This document shows positions 35,062 to 47,280 of a stretch of 64,000 nt of DNA, piece after piece. The notes below the pieces were generated by a model. That model searched no databases and was not told where the DNA came from. It saw only the letters and a program-made list of their open reading frames with translations. A program made the position numbers and the translations under genes. The stretch is from the NCBI GenBank assembly GCA_946406115.1, contig OX291543.1, positions 29,972,815-30,036,814 of the forward strand, written 5' to 3'. Each line of letters starts with the position of its first letter. Position 1 is the stretch's first letter. Source of the stretch: Apoda limacodes. Lineage: Eukaryota; Arthropoda; Insecta; Lepidoptera; Limacodidae.

Positions 35062-35478
35062 CTTTGACTTAAAAAAAATCGGCCAAAATCTATAAAAACG
35101 GCAAAATCACGATTGCTTTAAGGGAGCTCCCCCTGAAATATTTGTTATATTTTAATTTATTAATTTATTTTTAAATTGACTACATAACTAAATATTCTGT
35201 GAATATTTTAAGCGTCTACCTGTTGCCGTTATCAATATCGAGCAAAAAAATAATGTTTGTTGTATGGGAGCCCCCTTAAATATTTGTTTTATTCTGTTTT
35301 TTATTATTTTTATTATTTTTGTTGTTATAGCGGCAATAGAAATACATCTTCTGTTAAAATTTCAACTGTCTAACTATCATGGTTCATGAGATATAGCCTG
35401 GCGACAGACGGACGGATGGATGGACGGACGGACAGCGGAGTCTTAGTAATAGGGTCCTTCAGGTACGGAACCTTAAAA
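35062..35478 (-). repeat. 'gggttccgta' class interspersed repeat, inverted copy
   Basis: Reverse-complement match to 17562-17995: here read as 'aaaatcggccaaaatc' head, 'gttgtatgggagcccc', 'gaaatacatcttctg', 'catgagatatagcctgg', a (GGAC/GGAT)n run at 35407-35433, and 'aatagggtccttcaggtacg' end. Confidence 0.65.
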
Positions 35479-36350
35479 GACTTTTTAATATTCTAACAAA
35501 ATAAAAAGATTGTGTTAACTCAGCTCTAGAGTACATTAAGACTTGAGAGTTTTGATAGAATCAGAATCAAATACGCAGTGTCTCAGTGCCTAATCAACAA
35601 TTTCAAGATGTTTCCCTTACAGCTTCTGTTTGTTGTTTGCGTATAAGATATTCGTATTCTGTGATTTCCTACGCTTAGTATTGTAACTTACGAGACAATT
35701 TTTAGAAAAACAATAGTTTTGTATAAGTGAGTTACCAAAATGTATAAGTAACATATCGGTTTTAATTTCGAAAAGGGGTTAACCAGTACATTGTAACCAC
35801 ACATTTTAAATTCTATTTGATTATCTTTTATATATCTTTCCCTAGCTCCTGTATTTTTTTTAAATGTGTAGGATGTGCTACTTCTTCTATTTAGAATAGG
35901 TTAGTTAGATAGACCGCTTTGAGATTATCGTCTCAAGTCATCCTATCTCTTAAACTATTTACTAAGGTTTTATTGTAAGGTTTGCTAAACTTGCACGTTA
36001 AGTGAATAAGTTTTTACTCTGGCAATATGTCTCATCTATATAGTGTCGTAAACGCTACAACATGGTTGTTATTCGACATTTCCGCAAGAAAATTTACTTT
36101 TAGTGCAGCTTTAATTGTAATTTATGAGAATCGAAAATGTTGCTGCGATATAGTGAGAAATATCTGGACACTTCAAAGAAACAACTTTGAAAACACAGGG
36201 TTTAATTATGATATTATTATTAGTACCTTTATAGAGAGATACGGGCAATCAATTCCTATATATGTACCAATTTAAAATTGATATTTATTGTAATTGCTGA
36301 GAAAAATAGCCGTGATATGCAAGTTCTGTTGTGATGTGGATTAGTAAAAG

Positions 36351-36390
<40 letters not shown>

Positions 36391-38344
36391 TCTTGGTTCT
36401 TTTTACTATTTTGTACTTCAAAAAAGGGTAGACATTATCTGTTATTTTATTATTATTAACATATTTAGACACCCTATATTTTTTTTTAGCTGTTAACATA
36501 GAGACTTATAAAGACACCAATTTCTGCAAACACTTCTGGTTTTATGTTTGCGTTATATCCGGCTTTTTAACTTTAGTGACTCCAAAATATTACAATGTGT
36601 CGTATAAGGTGTTGATAATATTCAAAGAACCATTATCTCTGGCTCGCATGTCGCAGTGTGTCGCCTTAACAATGGGCATTCCATAATGTTGGCTCGATAT
36701 AGCGAACAGTTATTGTCGCTATTTTGCAGAAAATAAACGTAAATACTGCGTGGTCTTTAAGACTTCCTTAAAACGAGGTTAAGACAGTAAACAACAAATC
36801 ATAGTCAACAATAGGATGTTTGACTACTTTCTATCAGAATCGCTTAGAAATTCTAAAAAACAGCAAAAAACTTCCTTTTTGGTTCCATAAACTGATGAGT
36901 TGTCATGCGTTCGCTAAGTTTTCTAATTCAGTTTTGCAATAGGTGGCGCATGAGTCATTTTAACAAATAAGTGTATTTCATATTGTATAGCGGCATTTCG
37001 TTTGTTTTAAGAGTCTAGTAAGAACAAAACATGGATCTTAACCGATTATTTGACTTTTGAATTTGCTGATTAAAAAACCGTTCATTTTAATTACTCTTAG
37101 GACGACTGAACACAGTAGTGTCGATGACATCTAAATCGTTCTCAGTGTAACGCTGCATGTTAATAATTTAAGGCTGGTATAATGGAGGTAATGCAATTTA
37201 ATCTGCGCACACGCATCATGATTTAGCGCCCACGCATTCTACTTCTACATTGTCGATAAAGCTAACCTTACATGACTAAGCGAAGATATGTTTTTAAATT
37301 CACTTAAATCAAGTTTGTAGCAGCCTATAAAGAAAACTAGCGATTAAAAAAAAAACCAGATATACCTACAATGACAACTTTATTCTAAGGAAATAAATAG
37401 CTAACTACTAATAATAATTTATACTAAAAAAGTAAAGTAAATCAATTACTTTTATTGACATAAATATAATCTTTTCATTTTTAAGCAACCGGGGATCGAG
37501 CTTTGATCGGGAAAACACAAAGAAAAGCGATCGATTTTTGCCCCCGTAAAACACAATATTGTATTTAATCGAAATTATTAGAGCCGTTTTCGAAGACATG
37601 ATTACAAACAAACATATAAATATTATTACTGCTCGTTTAATTTTTAGTTTGTCAAGAAATTGAAGATTAGAACTTTGAATTACTTTTTTTTCTATTTTAC
37701 TTGTAACTTAAAATACTGGGTTGGGCTGCCCACCTATTTGATATCATTTTCCTGAAACATGACACGGTTTTGATAAAGTTTTGTACGTTCATAATATTTC
37801 ATTAGACAAACAATATGACATGATTTTTTTGTAAATGTTAATAACTTTTTTTTAGTAATCAAATAAAAGTCGCACAATATCCTCGTACAAAGGTTTGTTG
37901 TTGACGTTCGTGGTAGCAGTGTACGCATTAATTAATAGGAAAAAAATACCCTTTAGTACAAGTAACTTAAGCTTTGTCCTGTGCAGAAGCAAGGTAAAAG
38001 CATAATGTGAAAAACAACACACAGACCTAAGGAACTAAAAGTTAGTTTGAATGGCCCATGCTAGCGCGGTTTTACAAAATATCGTTTATTCACAAAGTAT
38101 TTATTATTAAAACATGCTCAGGATTAAGCTATACCTTATACCTACCAGTGATTATAATTAAAACGTCATGATAAATAGGGCTGTTCCAGGGCTATCTTTG
38201 AGTTAAAATCTTAAAACGGCCGGTTAATGGGAATTTCACCCTAATATGTTTCTAATGATTTTTTAATATAAATAATAATATTTTATTTATACTAAATACA
38301 ATAAATAAACTCAATTAGATTTAGTTTTATTATATTATTCTGTT
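35479..38344. other. AT-rich sequence; (TA)n at 36354-36386
   Basis: A pure (TA)n run of about 30 bases lies near 36356. No supported gene; the frames at 36027-36275 and 37408-37611 show no family likeness. Confidence 0.4.
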
Positions 38345-38640
38345 TTGAAATATGACTGTGACCTAAGGATTTCGATTTCGCCTGTGTCCTTAATGGCGGA
38401 AGTTTGTGCCTGGCGTGTAAAAAAGATTCTTTTTTTTAATTTCTCAAGTAAATTGATTATTTACTCCACTGGCTTTTCGGTGAAGGACAATATCGTGAGG
38501 AACCATGCATACGTCAAAAACAGAAGTTTAATCCGCACTGGGTTCGCGTGTAAGACTGTATAGCCCAAACCACCCTAGGTGAGGGTAGGCCCCAGCAGTG
38601 GGGACGTATGAGGCTGATACGATGACAAAATATATGCAAA
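38345..38640 (+). mobile_element. SINE with an RTE-like 3' end
   Basis: The body contains 'ttttcggtgaaggacaatat', 'cgtgaggaaccatgcata' and 'aatccgcactgggttcg', a layout typical of a lepidopteran SINE. The 3' end reads 'gccccagcagtggggacgta' and 'tgaggctgatacgatgac'. It resembles the 3' end of the RTE element at 48.6 kb (CCAGCAGTGGACGTCAATGG then GCTGATATGGTGATAATG). The 5' tRNA-like part is not clear. Confidence 0.6.
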
Positions 38641-38679
38641 AGTTTTTCTCACTTTGTGTTTTAATAAAATACCATAATC

Positions 38680-38826
38680 AAATTTTAACAACAAGAATTG
38701 ACGAAGAAAAAGCGGATTGCTTTTACTCTCACAGATAATATTATTTACTTATCATAATTTCAACCGCAAGAATTGATAAAAAGAAGCTAATTGCTTTTAT
38801 TGTAACAGATAATATTTACTTATTAG
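38680..38826 (+). repeat. Tandem duplication of about 73 bp
   Basis: 'caagaattgacgaagaaaaa' ... 'cagataatattatttactta' (first unit) is followed by 'caagaattgataaaaagaag' ... 'cagataatatttacttatta' (second unit). Confidence 0.6.
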
Positions 38827-41411
38827 CTTGTAGTGGACATTTACGCTTAAAGTATGCACAATGCTAATGCAACTTTAACAAATGGCTAAACAACAGTGTG
38901 TGAGAGACCAGAGATAAACCAATAAATGCGTGCGCGTTATTTATTATTAAGATTTCTCATCTAACAAATGTGAAATCTGAAATGGATCCCCATTTCTTCA
39001 CGACTTTGTAAATTAAATTCTTATCATCGTTATGTGTTTTTTATGTTGGCAGTGTATATGACTTGCTTGTAAAACTGGGGTATTCAATTAGTCGCGTGTT
39101 AACAACCCTTAGAAAATCTATTCCAGGCTTTTTGAACAACCTTATACTAGACTACTTAAAACCTCAACCAGGAGTTCATGTCACAATCCGAGCATTGAGG
39201 AAATCACCTTTGAAACCGCACAGTGTGTGAGCATTTAATTTATTTGGTGTAAAGTAAAAATAAGAAAGGTAGGTATTGCCTGCCAATAACGAAGAAAGTA
39301 ACTGTGGGCATCATTTCAAACAATTTTTTTGAACACAACCCATTAAACCTCAATAGGGTTATCAAGTTTTTCGTTATCATTGACACTTTCAAAATATGTG
39401 AGGCACCCTTAATTAATAATTTGATTTTTTGTTTTTAAAATTTTAAGATTTATTGTGCTGGTGCAATTACCTTTACGTGTACAGTGAGTCTACAAATCTT
39501 GACACGTCCTACAGAACACTAAAATGTTTACAAGTGTGCGTGTAAGTATGTAGGTCGGTACAGAGAACTGTTATTTGGCATGTGTTAGCAAACAACAGAC
39601 TGTATGTAAATATCACAAAAATATACAAAACAGACATACAAACCTAAATTCATTTATGTAGTCTTCAAAGACCTTGAAAAAATTATTGTGACACACGGAC
39701 GGACAGACACGTACACACAAGAATTACGTGTTTTACTAGGGAACCTAAAAAAAAAAGAATAACTTTTATTTGAAAATACCTAGAAGGTTATAATAAATAC
39801 AAAATGACTTTGCATGTGTTTTCTTTCTGGCAAGTAAACAAATCACATTTGAGAATACAAGGTGGTGGAGCTTGCGGCAGTTGTGTTTTGTTTTATGGAT
39901 TTCCCTCGTTCTTTTTCTTCCGTTGAACGAGCGACGCCGCCTTCCTTCCTCCAGCGAGAAAAATGTAACGAAAGAAAATATGTGTGTGTGTATGTGTGTG
40001 CGCACGTAAATTATTGCGCACGTATTTACTCTGTAGCCTAAAGAATATTGAGTTTGTTGCAGTTTAAGAAAAAAACACTACGAAAGGCAAATATGATTAT
40101 TTTTATGTGACATGTTTAAGTATTTTTGACTTTTTTGACAGTAGGTACCACATAATACCATATTAGGCTGCGCTTTTACGGACGCCAAGTTGAGGGCATT
40201 TGCCTATTGAAAGAAATCATAAGTCCATTTTGGGTTTGTATCATTGCACTATTATAATACTATAATTCTATCAATGAGTGCGTAGAAACAAACAATATTC
40301 TTGTTCAAATATAAAAGTTAATTGTAAAATTAAATGCGTGCATTATAGAAATTGCTAGCTTTGGACGATGGAGATGAACAGTTTTGTGATGAAATGCATG
40401 CCGCAGAGCTGCAATGAAAATATGAGAATTTGATTGGATTTGAGTCACAGCTACAATTGATTTGCCATAAAAATAATTGGAGATCAACTATTTAGAAAAA
40501 GAACAGATATATGCTACAAATTCTTGACTTCATTTAAATAAAGAACCTGACATTGTAAAATTATTTGTCTTAATTTTAGATATAGCTTTCAGTTTAATTG
40601 TTGGAAAACAAAGAGAAATCGATAAAAATCCTCCTTTTAAAAAAACAAGATTTTGTAGACGATCTGAAAAAACATTTCTCAATTAGGTGGTTTATATTGT
40701 AACAACTACTTTTATCAATATCTAGTACTACTAAGTAATTAGAGAACCCACAAAATGTGAAACTTTGTTTGTCGCAACGGAGCAATAATGTTTCGAACAC
40801 TTTTATCTCGATTTAGATTTCCTACAGGAATAAATTTTCTCCGGAATACTATTCATCCACGTCGGAGCGGATCAACAGGGTGACCTGATTTTTGGAACAG
40901 TAATGGCTAGAAAGACGAAAAGGGGAAATACCGAAAGTAAGTTACCGCGAGAGTTTTTCCGTGAGGAACTATTCTTACACTTCGTAATGGGGTAATGGGG
41001 TTTTTGGCACAGAAGTATATAAGCTCGAAGGGCAAGGAATTTCTGCTCGGGCGAAGCTGCTGGAAAATAGGTACTATGTTTTGAAATCATATATACCCCG
41101 TGTTTTCTTACTTGTCTTATTTATTTAACTAAAAATCAAGAAAACTATGAATTTAGCGTAACATGTAAAAAGAGCAAAATGCAAATTATAAAAACCGTAG
41201 GGATTCGACTCTACTCACCTTGTCAGAATTTCTTATTTGAGTTTAAATCATAGTTTTCTTGGTTTAAAGTTTACCTACAAAATATGACAAATAAGAAAAA
41301 ACAGGGCGTACCTATTTTAGCAAAGCTTTATTTCATTTTTTGTAAATGTAATTGTTAATTTTATATAAAAAAAATATTTTATAATTATTGTAAATTCTTA
41401 AAATCTTCATT
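38827..41411. other. AT-rich sequence; small repeat fragment
   Basis: 39690-39752 ('cacacggacggacagacac' ... 'gggaacctaaaa') is the end of a 'gggttccgta' class repeat, inverted. (TG)n-like sequence lies at 39982-40002. No supported gene. Confidence 0.4.
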
Positions 41412-41958
41412 TTTAGGGTTCCGTAGACAAATGGCAAAAACGGAACCCTTATAGATTCGTCATGTCTATACTATAAGAACTATACTGTTGAAACTTGGTA
41501 AGTAGATGTATTCTGTGAACCGCATTTAGATTTTCACACAAAAATAGAAAAAAAAAACAATAAATTTTTGGGGTTTTCATCAAACCCATACGTGTTGGGT
41601 TATTTATGGATAGGTCTTCAAAAATGATATTAAGGTTTCAAATATCATTTTTTTCTAAACTGAATAGTTTGCGCGAGAGACACTTCCAAAGTGGTAAAAT
41701 GTGTGTCCCCCACTGTAACTTCTAAAATAAGAGAATGATAAAACTAAAAAAAATATATGATGCACATTACCATGCACACTTCCACCGAAAATTGGTTTGA
41801 ACGAGATCTAGTAAGTAGTTTTTTTTTAAACCGCAATTTACCTTTCATTCAATCAACTCAAATATTTTTGTTTGTGTTTGTAGGTTACATAAATGGTAGT
41901 AGGTACGGAACCCTCGGTGCGCGCGTCCAACTCGCTCTTGGCCAGTTTTTTTTCATAT
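41412..41958 (+). repeat. 'gggttccgta' class repeat, long variant
   Basis: The head 'gggttccgtagacaaatgg' is followed by 'cggaacccttatagattc', then a 300-base body with 'aaatgtgtgtcccccactgt', 'catgcacacttccaccg' and 'ggtttgaacgagatc'. The end reads 'acggaaccctcggtgcgcg' then T-run. The body differs from the 17.6-kb copy although head and tail words are shared. Confidence 0.6.
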
Positions 41959-42732
41959 TTTACAAGCAAAATGTCGACTGCAAGCTAATTAAGGAAGACC
42001 TTCTATGAACAACCGATCTATCCATTTATCCAGCCAGACATGCTGTAATTTCTGAAATAAAAGTCAACATTTAAAAAATCCTTTTACTATTAACGTTATA
42101 GCAAAACATTAAGTTGTCAAAAGTACTTAGACCATCGGGCAATGAACGAATGAAACTAACTACCGTTCAAGCAGCCTATAGAGTTTTTTTTTTCAGTTTT
42201 GAGTTATGAATTTTTAATGAGATTTCGAGCGAGATTATGAGTCAGAAAGTCATTTCCCGGTAAAGAAGAGGAACACAAAAAGAGGATTGCATTAACGTTG
42301 CATTTGATAGTGTTGGGCTAGAAAAAACGGTTTATTTCCGTCTAATAAAACCGGATATTGTACAAGGAAGACAAATTAATTGTATACGTTACCGCTTATT
42401 TTGTGGCCCTGTTACAGTTCGTCTAACTCGTCGAGGGCAATTCTCAACGTTTCGTTTTCGGCTTGTATGCCTCTTGAACCAATTTTTATGCTCACATTTT
42501 TGTTTACTTTTATTATTTTGGTGCAATCTCGTTATGCTTTCGGTTCGGTTGTTGGGTCGCCGGTAGTTGGTTTACGAAAATAGTAAATGATGAGAGATAC
42601 TTTTGACTAATTTAAATAAAGGATGATGGGTACAAATGTATTTGTACGGGCACCAATCAAAATGAATGATATATCATTAGAAAGGAAACTTTTTGTTTAT
42701 TTTAAGAATAAGCGCTATTTTCCCGATTCCCT
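41959..42732. other. AT-rich sequence without recognised features
   Basis: The frame at 42380-42583 is hydrophobic (FMLTFLFTFIILV) but shows no family likeness or splice support. Confidence 0.35.
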
Positions 42733-42830
42733 TAAACCTACTTCAAAAACAGGAGGAGATACTCAATTCGGTTTTTTTTTTGTTTTTTACCTCAGAACTC
42801 CGTAATTTATGAACTGATTTGAAATTTTTT
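42733..42830 (+). repeat. 'cttcaaaaacaggaggag' repeat head
   Basis: Shares 'acttcaaaaacaggagga' and 'ctcaattcggtttttt' with the head of the 6697-6990 repeat. Confidence 0.45.
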
Positions 42831-42918
42831 TACGTAAAGAGAAGGATTAACCCAAAGATTGGTCCCATTTTATTTTGGTAAGGATTCGTCCAAGGAAACT
42901 AGAGTTAATAAGCAAATG

Positions 42919-42986
42919 TATTCAAGGCACAAGAACATTCAAGACACAAGACCATTCAAGACACAAGACCATTCAAGACACAAGAA
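42919..42986 (+). repeat. Minisatellite, four 17-bp units
   Basis: Units of the form CATTCAAGACACAAGAC start at 42919, 42936, 42953 and 42970. Units 2 and 3 are identical; units 1 and 4 differ at one to three bases. Confidence 0.9.
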
Positions 42987-43619
42987 CTTTAAGAGCCATG
43001 GCCTGGCCATTTGAGATTTTGCGTGGCGGAGGCACTTTGAAATGAGATTAATACAACAATATACGATAGAATTATTGCTTCGCATTTTAATATGTGCAAA
43101 CTTATGTGACGCGCACTCTAGTTGCCAACTAGACATTCTAAGGCTGGGTGCACTGCGGTGCGGCATGTTGCGGTGCGTATTCAAAATTGTAACGTTTCAG
43201 ATTTTGCAAGCACTTTATATTCGAATTGTACAGAATTTGATAGGGATTATTGTCCTTAAAATTTACTAAAACCATACGAGTTGGAGGCTATCAGTTAAAA
43301 TAAAAATAAAACCCTTTATCTGTAAAACGCGTAGTGACAACATTTCTTCACTGCGTTTCGAGCAGCGATCTGCAGATGTTTTTGCGTAGTGCGTGGGTTG
43401 TAACAAACATAAGTACAATAATTCCGTGCGGACAAACTGTAACAAATCTGTAGGAATCCGCATGCGGTTCTATCTCGCAGTGCATGCAATTTCGTTGTAA
43501 TTCACACCTTACAATTTAAAAAAAAACACAATATTTTGCGCACGATAGGCCTTACAAATTCTATGAGCATTCTGATATTTTATGCATTTGACATTGCAAG
43601 AAAAAACTGATTTTGACGT
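42987..43619. other. Sequence without supported gene
   Basis: GC-richer words 'gcactgcggtgcggcatgtt' occur near 43150. No protein-family likeness was found. Confidence 0.35.
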
Positions 43620-43960
43620 TTTAATTTTTAGGGCTCTAAACCCGATAGTCATGTAGTTAATATAGCATTGTCATATCTGTGCCTCCATCTGTTCATCAAA
43701 TTTAAGGGTTCCATAGTCACATGGCATTAACGGATTTCGTCATGTCGATCCCTTCTTCCGTTTGTCAATTTTAGGGTAAAAAACGTAAGCGGTTTTACAG
43801 TTTCGTCATATCTGTTTGTCTATATATACGTAGACAAAAGTTAAAAAAAGGAATTTGAACGCTTATAGTTTCGTCATGTATTTTTAATCTTTTGTTTTTA
43901 GGATTGCGTAGATATTTGGTGAAAACCGAACTCCTGTAGTTTCCTATCCTATCATTCGTC
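43620..43960 (+). repeat. Degenerate 'gggttccgta' class heads in series
   Basis: Three or four degraded heads occur in a row: 'tagggctctaaacccg', 'aagggttccatagtcac' with 'ggatttcgtcatgtcg', 'tttagggtaaaaaacg' with 'tttcgtcatatctgt', and 'aggattgcgtagatatttgg'. They resemble the head of the 41.4-kb element. Confidence 0.4.
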
Positions 43961-44141
43961 CGCTTGACTAGTTTATGGATTTAAAAAAAATTAAAGTAAG
44001 TTCTAAGTTTCTATAATATTAACTTTAAGGACCAACTGAAAAACTACCGACTTCAAATCCAATAAAAAGTAAAACATAAGCCTCTTAAGCAGCTAGCTAG
44101 ATAGTTACATTTATTTTTTCTCCTTGAAGTTGATTGCCACT

Positions 44142-44650
44142 GCCCCTGAAGCAGACATACTGACAGAACATTTAGCTACAGTTTTTTTGTCTTAAAGTCG
44201 GATGCCAACATAACCTTTTTACCTGTCTTTTCTTGCAATAAAATAGCAAAATCAATGTTAATAAGTCTGTTTTTGGGCAAGTGGCAAGTGAAATAGATTC
44301 AAGGCGAATAAAACATGTACCTAGCTGAATGTTCTGTCAATAATTAAACATAATATTTTACGGGGTTCTTACCGTAATTAGCCGAGGAAATGAGCTAACG
44401 ATATTTTGGTGCTGTTGCAAGCACCGTGGTCGCGGGATGACTGGCGGTGTACTTGCAAGTTTGTTCAGAGTCTATGGTCAAACATATCTATCTACCCTCT
44501 TTTTTCTTCGTTTTGTTACGGAACTACTAGAACTCACTCGAAAGTCACCACGGTAAGAACCCCGTAAAATATTAATATTGTTTAATGGTGATGTTAATAT
44601 TAACCGTGAATTTTTAAAACAATGCTTCTGTCTAAGTCTGCTTCAGGGGC
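44142..44650. mobile_element. Nested foldback element
   Basis: GCCCCTGAAGCAGAC (44142-44156) is exactly inverted at 44636-44650. Just inside the left arm, TGACAGAACATTTAGCT (44161-44177) is inverted at 44323-44339 with one mismatch. A shorter echo 'aagcattg...gacagaa' sits beside the right arm. The MITE at 44351-44574 lies inside. This looks like a foldback element invaded by or associated with a second MITE. Confidence 0.6.
44351..44574. mobile_element. MITE with perfect 25-bp terminal inverted repeats
   Basis: 44351-44375 and 44550-44574 are exact reverse complements (core ACGGGGTTCTTACCGT). Outside, ATTAAACA and TGTTTAAT continue the inversion after a four-base offset, so the full terminal repeat may be about 33 bases. 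TA flanks both ends, compatible with a Tc1/mariner-type target, but no transposase is present. Confidence 0.75.
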
Positions 44651-45007
44651 TTATTTTTCACTTTTTAGTTGATTTGAATTTGGTTTATGTTTTTATTGAA
44701 AAAAGTTTATTGAATATAGTCTTCTGTCACTTCCTGACAAAGTATTTTGATCTGCCACATGTCTTCTCCATTTTGGCATAGTATTTTCATTTATTAATAT
44801 TATATTATTGATTATCATTAATAAATATTATATATTAATTATTCTATTATCTCGGTAAATTAAATAAGTTAAAATCCAAGCATCTTTGTGAATTCTAGAT
44901 TTAGTAGGTAATATCCTCCAAAGCAGCTTCTCTATATATTTCAATGAGATATAGGCCGCTGTGTACGGGATTGCTGTAGTAAGATTTTGTCAGTTTTAAC
45001 TGATATG
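44651..45007. other. AT-rich sequence without recognised features
   Basis: TA/AAT-rich; nothing supported. Confidence 0.4.
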
Positions 45008-45081
45008 TCCCCAATAGGCTACGGTGACCGCTTATCATCAGGCGGACTGTAAGCTTGTCTACCACCTTAGTGATAAAAAAG
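45008..45081 (+). mobile_element. 3' tail of the jockey-like retrotransposon
   Basis: 'ccaataggctacggtgaccg', 'cttatcatcaggcggact' and 'accaccttagtgataaaaaa' match the tail of the 30.2-kb copy, including the terminal A-run. Confidence 0.65.
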
Positions 45082-45326
45082 TAGTCTGCGTTATAAGTCA
45101 TCTATTTATTTACACTTAAGGCCACTAGCGCTGCTTTTTTTTTCTACTTCATACAAAGCGTAATAAACATAATATTGGTTACAGGTGGCCTTTTAGCAGA
45201 AACCAGAATGAAATCTTACAGAACTATTCTACAAGCAATAAAAAACGTTCGTAATTTTTTTAACCAGTTAGTATTTTTAATTTTTTTACTTTTTTACAAC
45301 ACGCTTTGTATAAAGAAGAAATAAAA

Positions 45327-46050
45327 AATCCGGCAAAGTGCGAGTCTGGCTCGCGCTCCGAGGGTTCCGAACAAATTTATTATTTAACAATATATTCCTT
45401 CCATCATGATTAGAGTCTCACAGGTTTATGCCTTAATGATCAGTTTTTGGATTTTTTCCAATATTTATGATGTAGCATAGCTCCTGGCTAAATTTCATGT
45501 TTCCAGGGCAACGGAAAGGACCCCATAGGTTTTAATCTATTTGTGTCACAATATGACCGTATTTTGGGAAAATTAAGTGACCATATACTTTAGTATTTGA
45601 TATTAATTTCAACTTAATACTTCCACGCATTCTTAAGTAAAAGGGTCTTTACAGACAGACAAACATTTTTTAGTTCAATTATATAACTACAAATTAACAA
45701 ATAGCTGATTTTTTTCATACATTTGTGATGCAACACCTTGCTCCGTGTCAAATTTTATGATTTTAGGACAAGGGGAAGTACCCTATAGGATTTGATTTTT
45801 TTTGTGAATACCTAAATATGCGTCAAAAATGGCCGTATTTGGACCGTATTTTTATATTGCGTTGACTAAGAAGCTTGATTGCTTTACAGCTTCAAGGAAC
45901 TGTTAACTTTAATATTCGATATGAATTGTAACTTGATACCTTTACGCGTTACTGAGAAAAATGGTCTTGACAGACAGTCAGACAGACAGACGGAAAACAA
46001 AGTGATCCTATAAGGGTTTCTTTTTTCCATTTGAGGTACGGAACCCTAAA
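45327..46050 (+). repeat. 'gggttccgta' class repeat, long copy
   Basis: It begins 'aaatccggcaaagtgcgag' and 'gagggttccgaac'. It includes two similar internal blocks around 'gatgtagcatagctcctgg' and 'gatgcaacaccttgctccg', a (CAGA)n-like run at 45971-45993, and ends 'gaggtacggaaccctaaaaa'. Non-coding. Confidence 0.6.
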
Positions 46051-46344
46051 AAACATCTTGTGGCGGCGCCAGCGTGCAGTATATGGAGTAATTAAAGTAA
46101 TATTTTTTTTTTGTTTATTAGATAGATCTTACTAGATCCTTATTAAAACCACAATTAACCGGGTGTGATTTTTATTGTAAGCTTAAAATTTGCTAAAAGA
46201 ATCATCAAGATCGGTGAAGCTGAACTGGATGTCTGATTCTTATAATTTTTTTTCGAGCGGAAAATTCAGTATCTATATCATCTAAAGCAGGGGTTCCTAA
46301 AGTTTTTTTTTTCACGCCCTCATACTGTATTGTAAACTACAATA
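46051..46344. other. AT-rich sequence without recognised features
   Basis: Nothing supported. Confidence 0.4.
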
Positions 46345-46811
46345 ATGGTAATAAATCCGTACTTCTATAATAAAAATGTGAAAGTTTGTAAGTTTCATTG
46401 TTTGTTACTCAATTACGCTGCAAAAAAGTCACTTGAGCTGAAATTTATCAACATGCAGATGACTGAAGTGACGGAGAAGGATGCAGGCTACATTTTATCC
46501 TGGAAAATAAAAAGTTCTCTAAGAGATTCTCAGATACTATAATATAGGAGTAACAGTAGAAAGTTTACTCAAATGTGAAATTTTGTAAGTTTGTTTGTAT
46601 GTTTTTTAAGCACGCCGAAACGAAGCATGTAAATGAGCTGAAATTTGGCACAGAAATAGTTGAATAGGAGGATATAGGCTACTCCTTATCCCCGAAAATA
46701 TTTAGCGGAAATGACTATTACCGAATTCTTGATCATACAAAAAATTTGCCAAAGGAATCCCACGCCGATAATTAACTTTTGGGGCGGGTGAAGTCGCTGG
46801 CAAAAGCTAGT
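46345..46811 (+). repeat. Helitron-like repeat, two partial copies in tandem
   Basis: Two successive blocks carry 'gagctgaaattt' (46434 and 46636). The second ends with 'ggggcgggtgaagtcgctgg' and CAAAAGCTAGT at 46801-46811, the best-preserved 3' terminus in the window. The first copy lacks its 3' end. Confidence 0.6.
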
Positions 46812-47280
46812 TAACAATAAAGGTCTTATAGTGCAAATAAAAATAATTAATAATAAACTTATTATAAAGAAACACAACACAAAAGTGACCAACTACAAAC
46901 TAAACTAGTGGGTATTATTTAAAAAGTAGGAATAAAGTATGTGGTGTGCATATAATGAAACGTGTGCACGTGACGTATACCTCGTTGTAGGAGATTAAAC
47001 GTATAAACCGTTTATAAATTAGGGTTCGCCGCGTCGATGTGTTTCTGATACTGGGATTTACTCGCGTGATAAATTAGGAATTGTGGAATTGTATACTTGC
47101 TCACGGTAATTACTTTAAAATATATCCGAGTTAATTAGTCACTACTTATTTCTGTGGTTGCATTCACACAGAATCTAGGTTATTGCTGATCTAACTTCAC
47201 GTTGTTCGTCCGTTTTTTCTTCACCTTATTCTCTAAACTTTTAAGGATCTCGATGTTATTGTCGATTGACGACACTACAA
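46812..47280. other. AT-rich sequence without recognised features
   Basis: Nothing supported. Confidence 0.4.

Noticed and set aside
42380..42583. 67-residue plus-strand frame with FLFTFIILV
   Set aside because: A single hydrophobic stretch in AT-rich sequence; no other gene-like signal.
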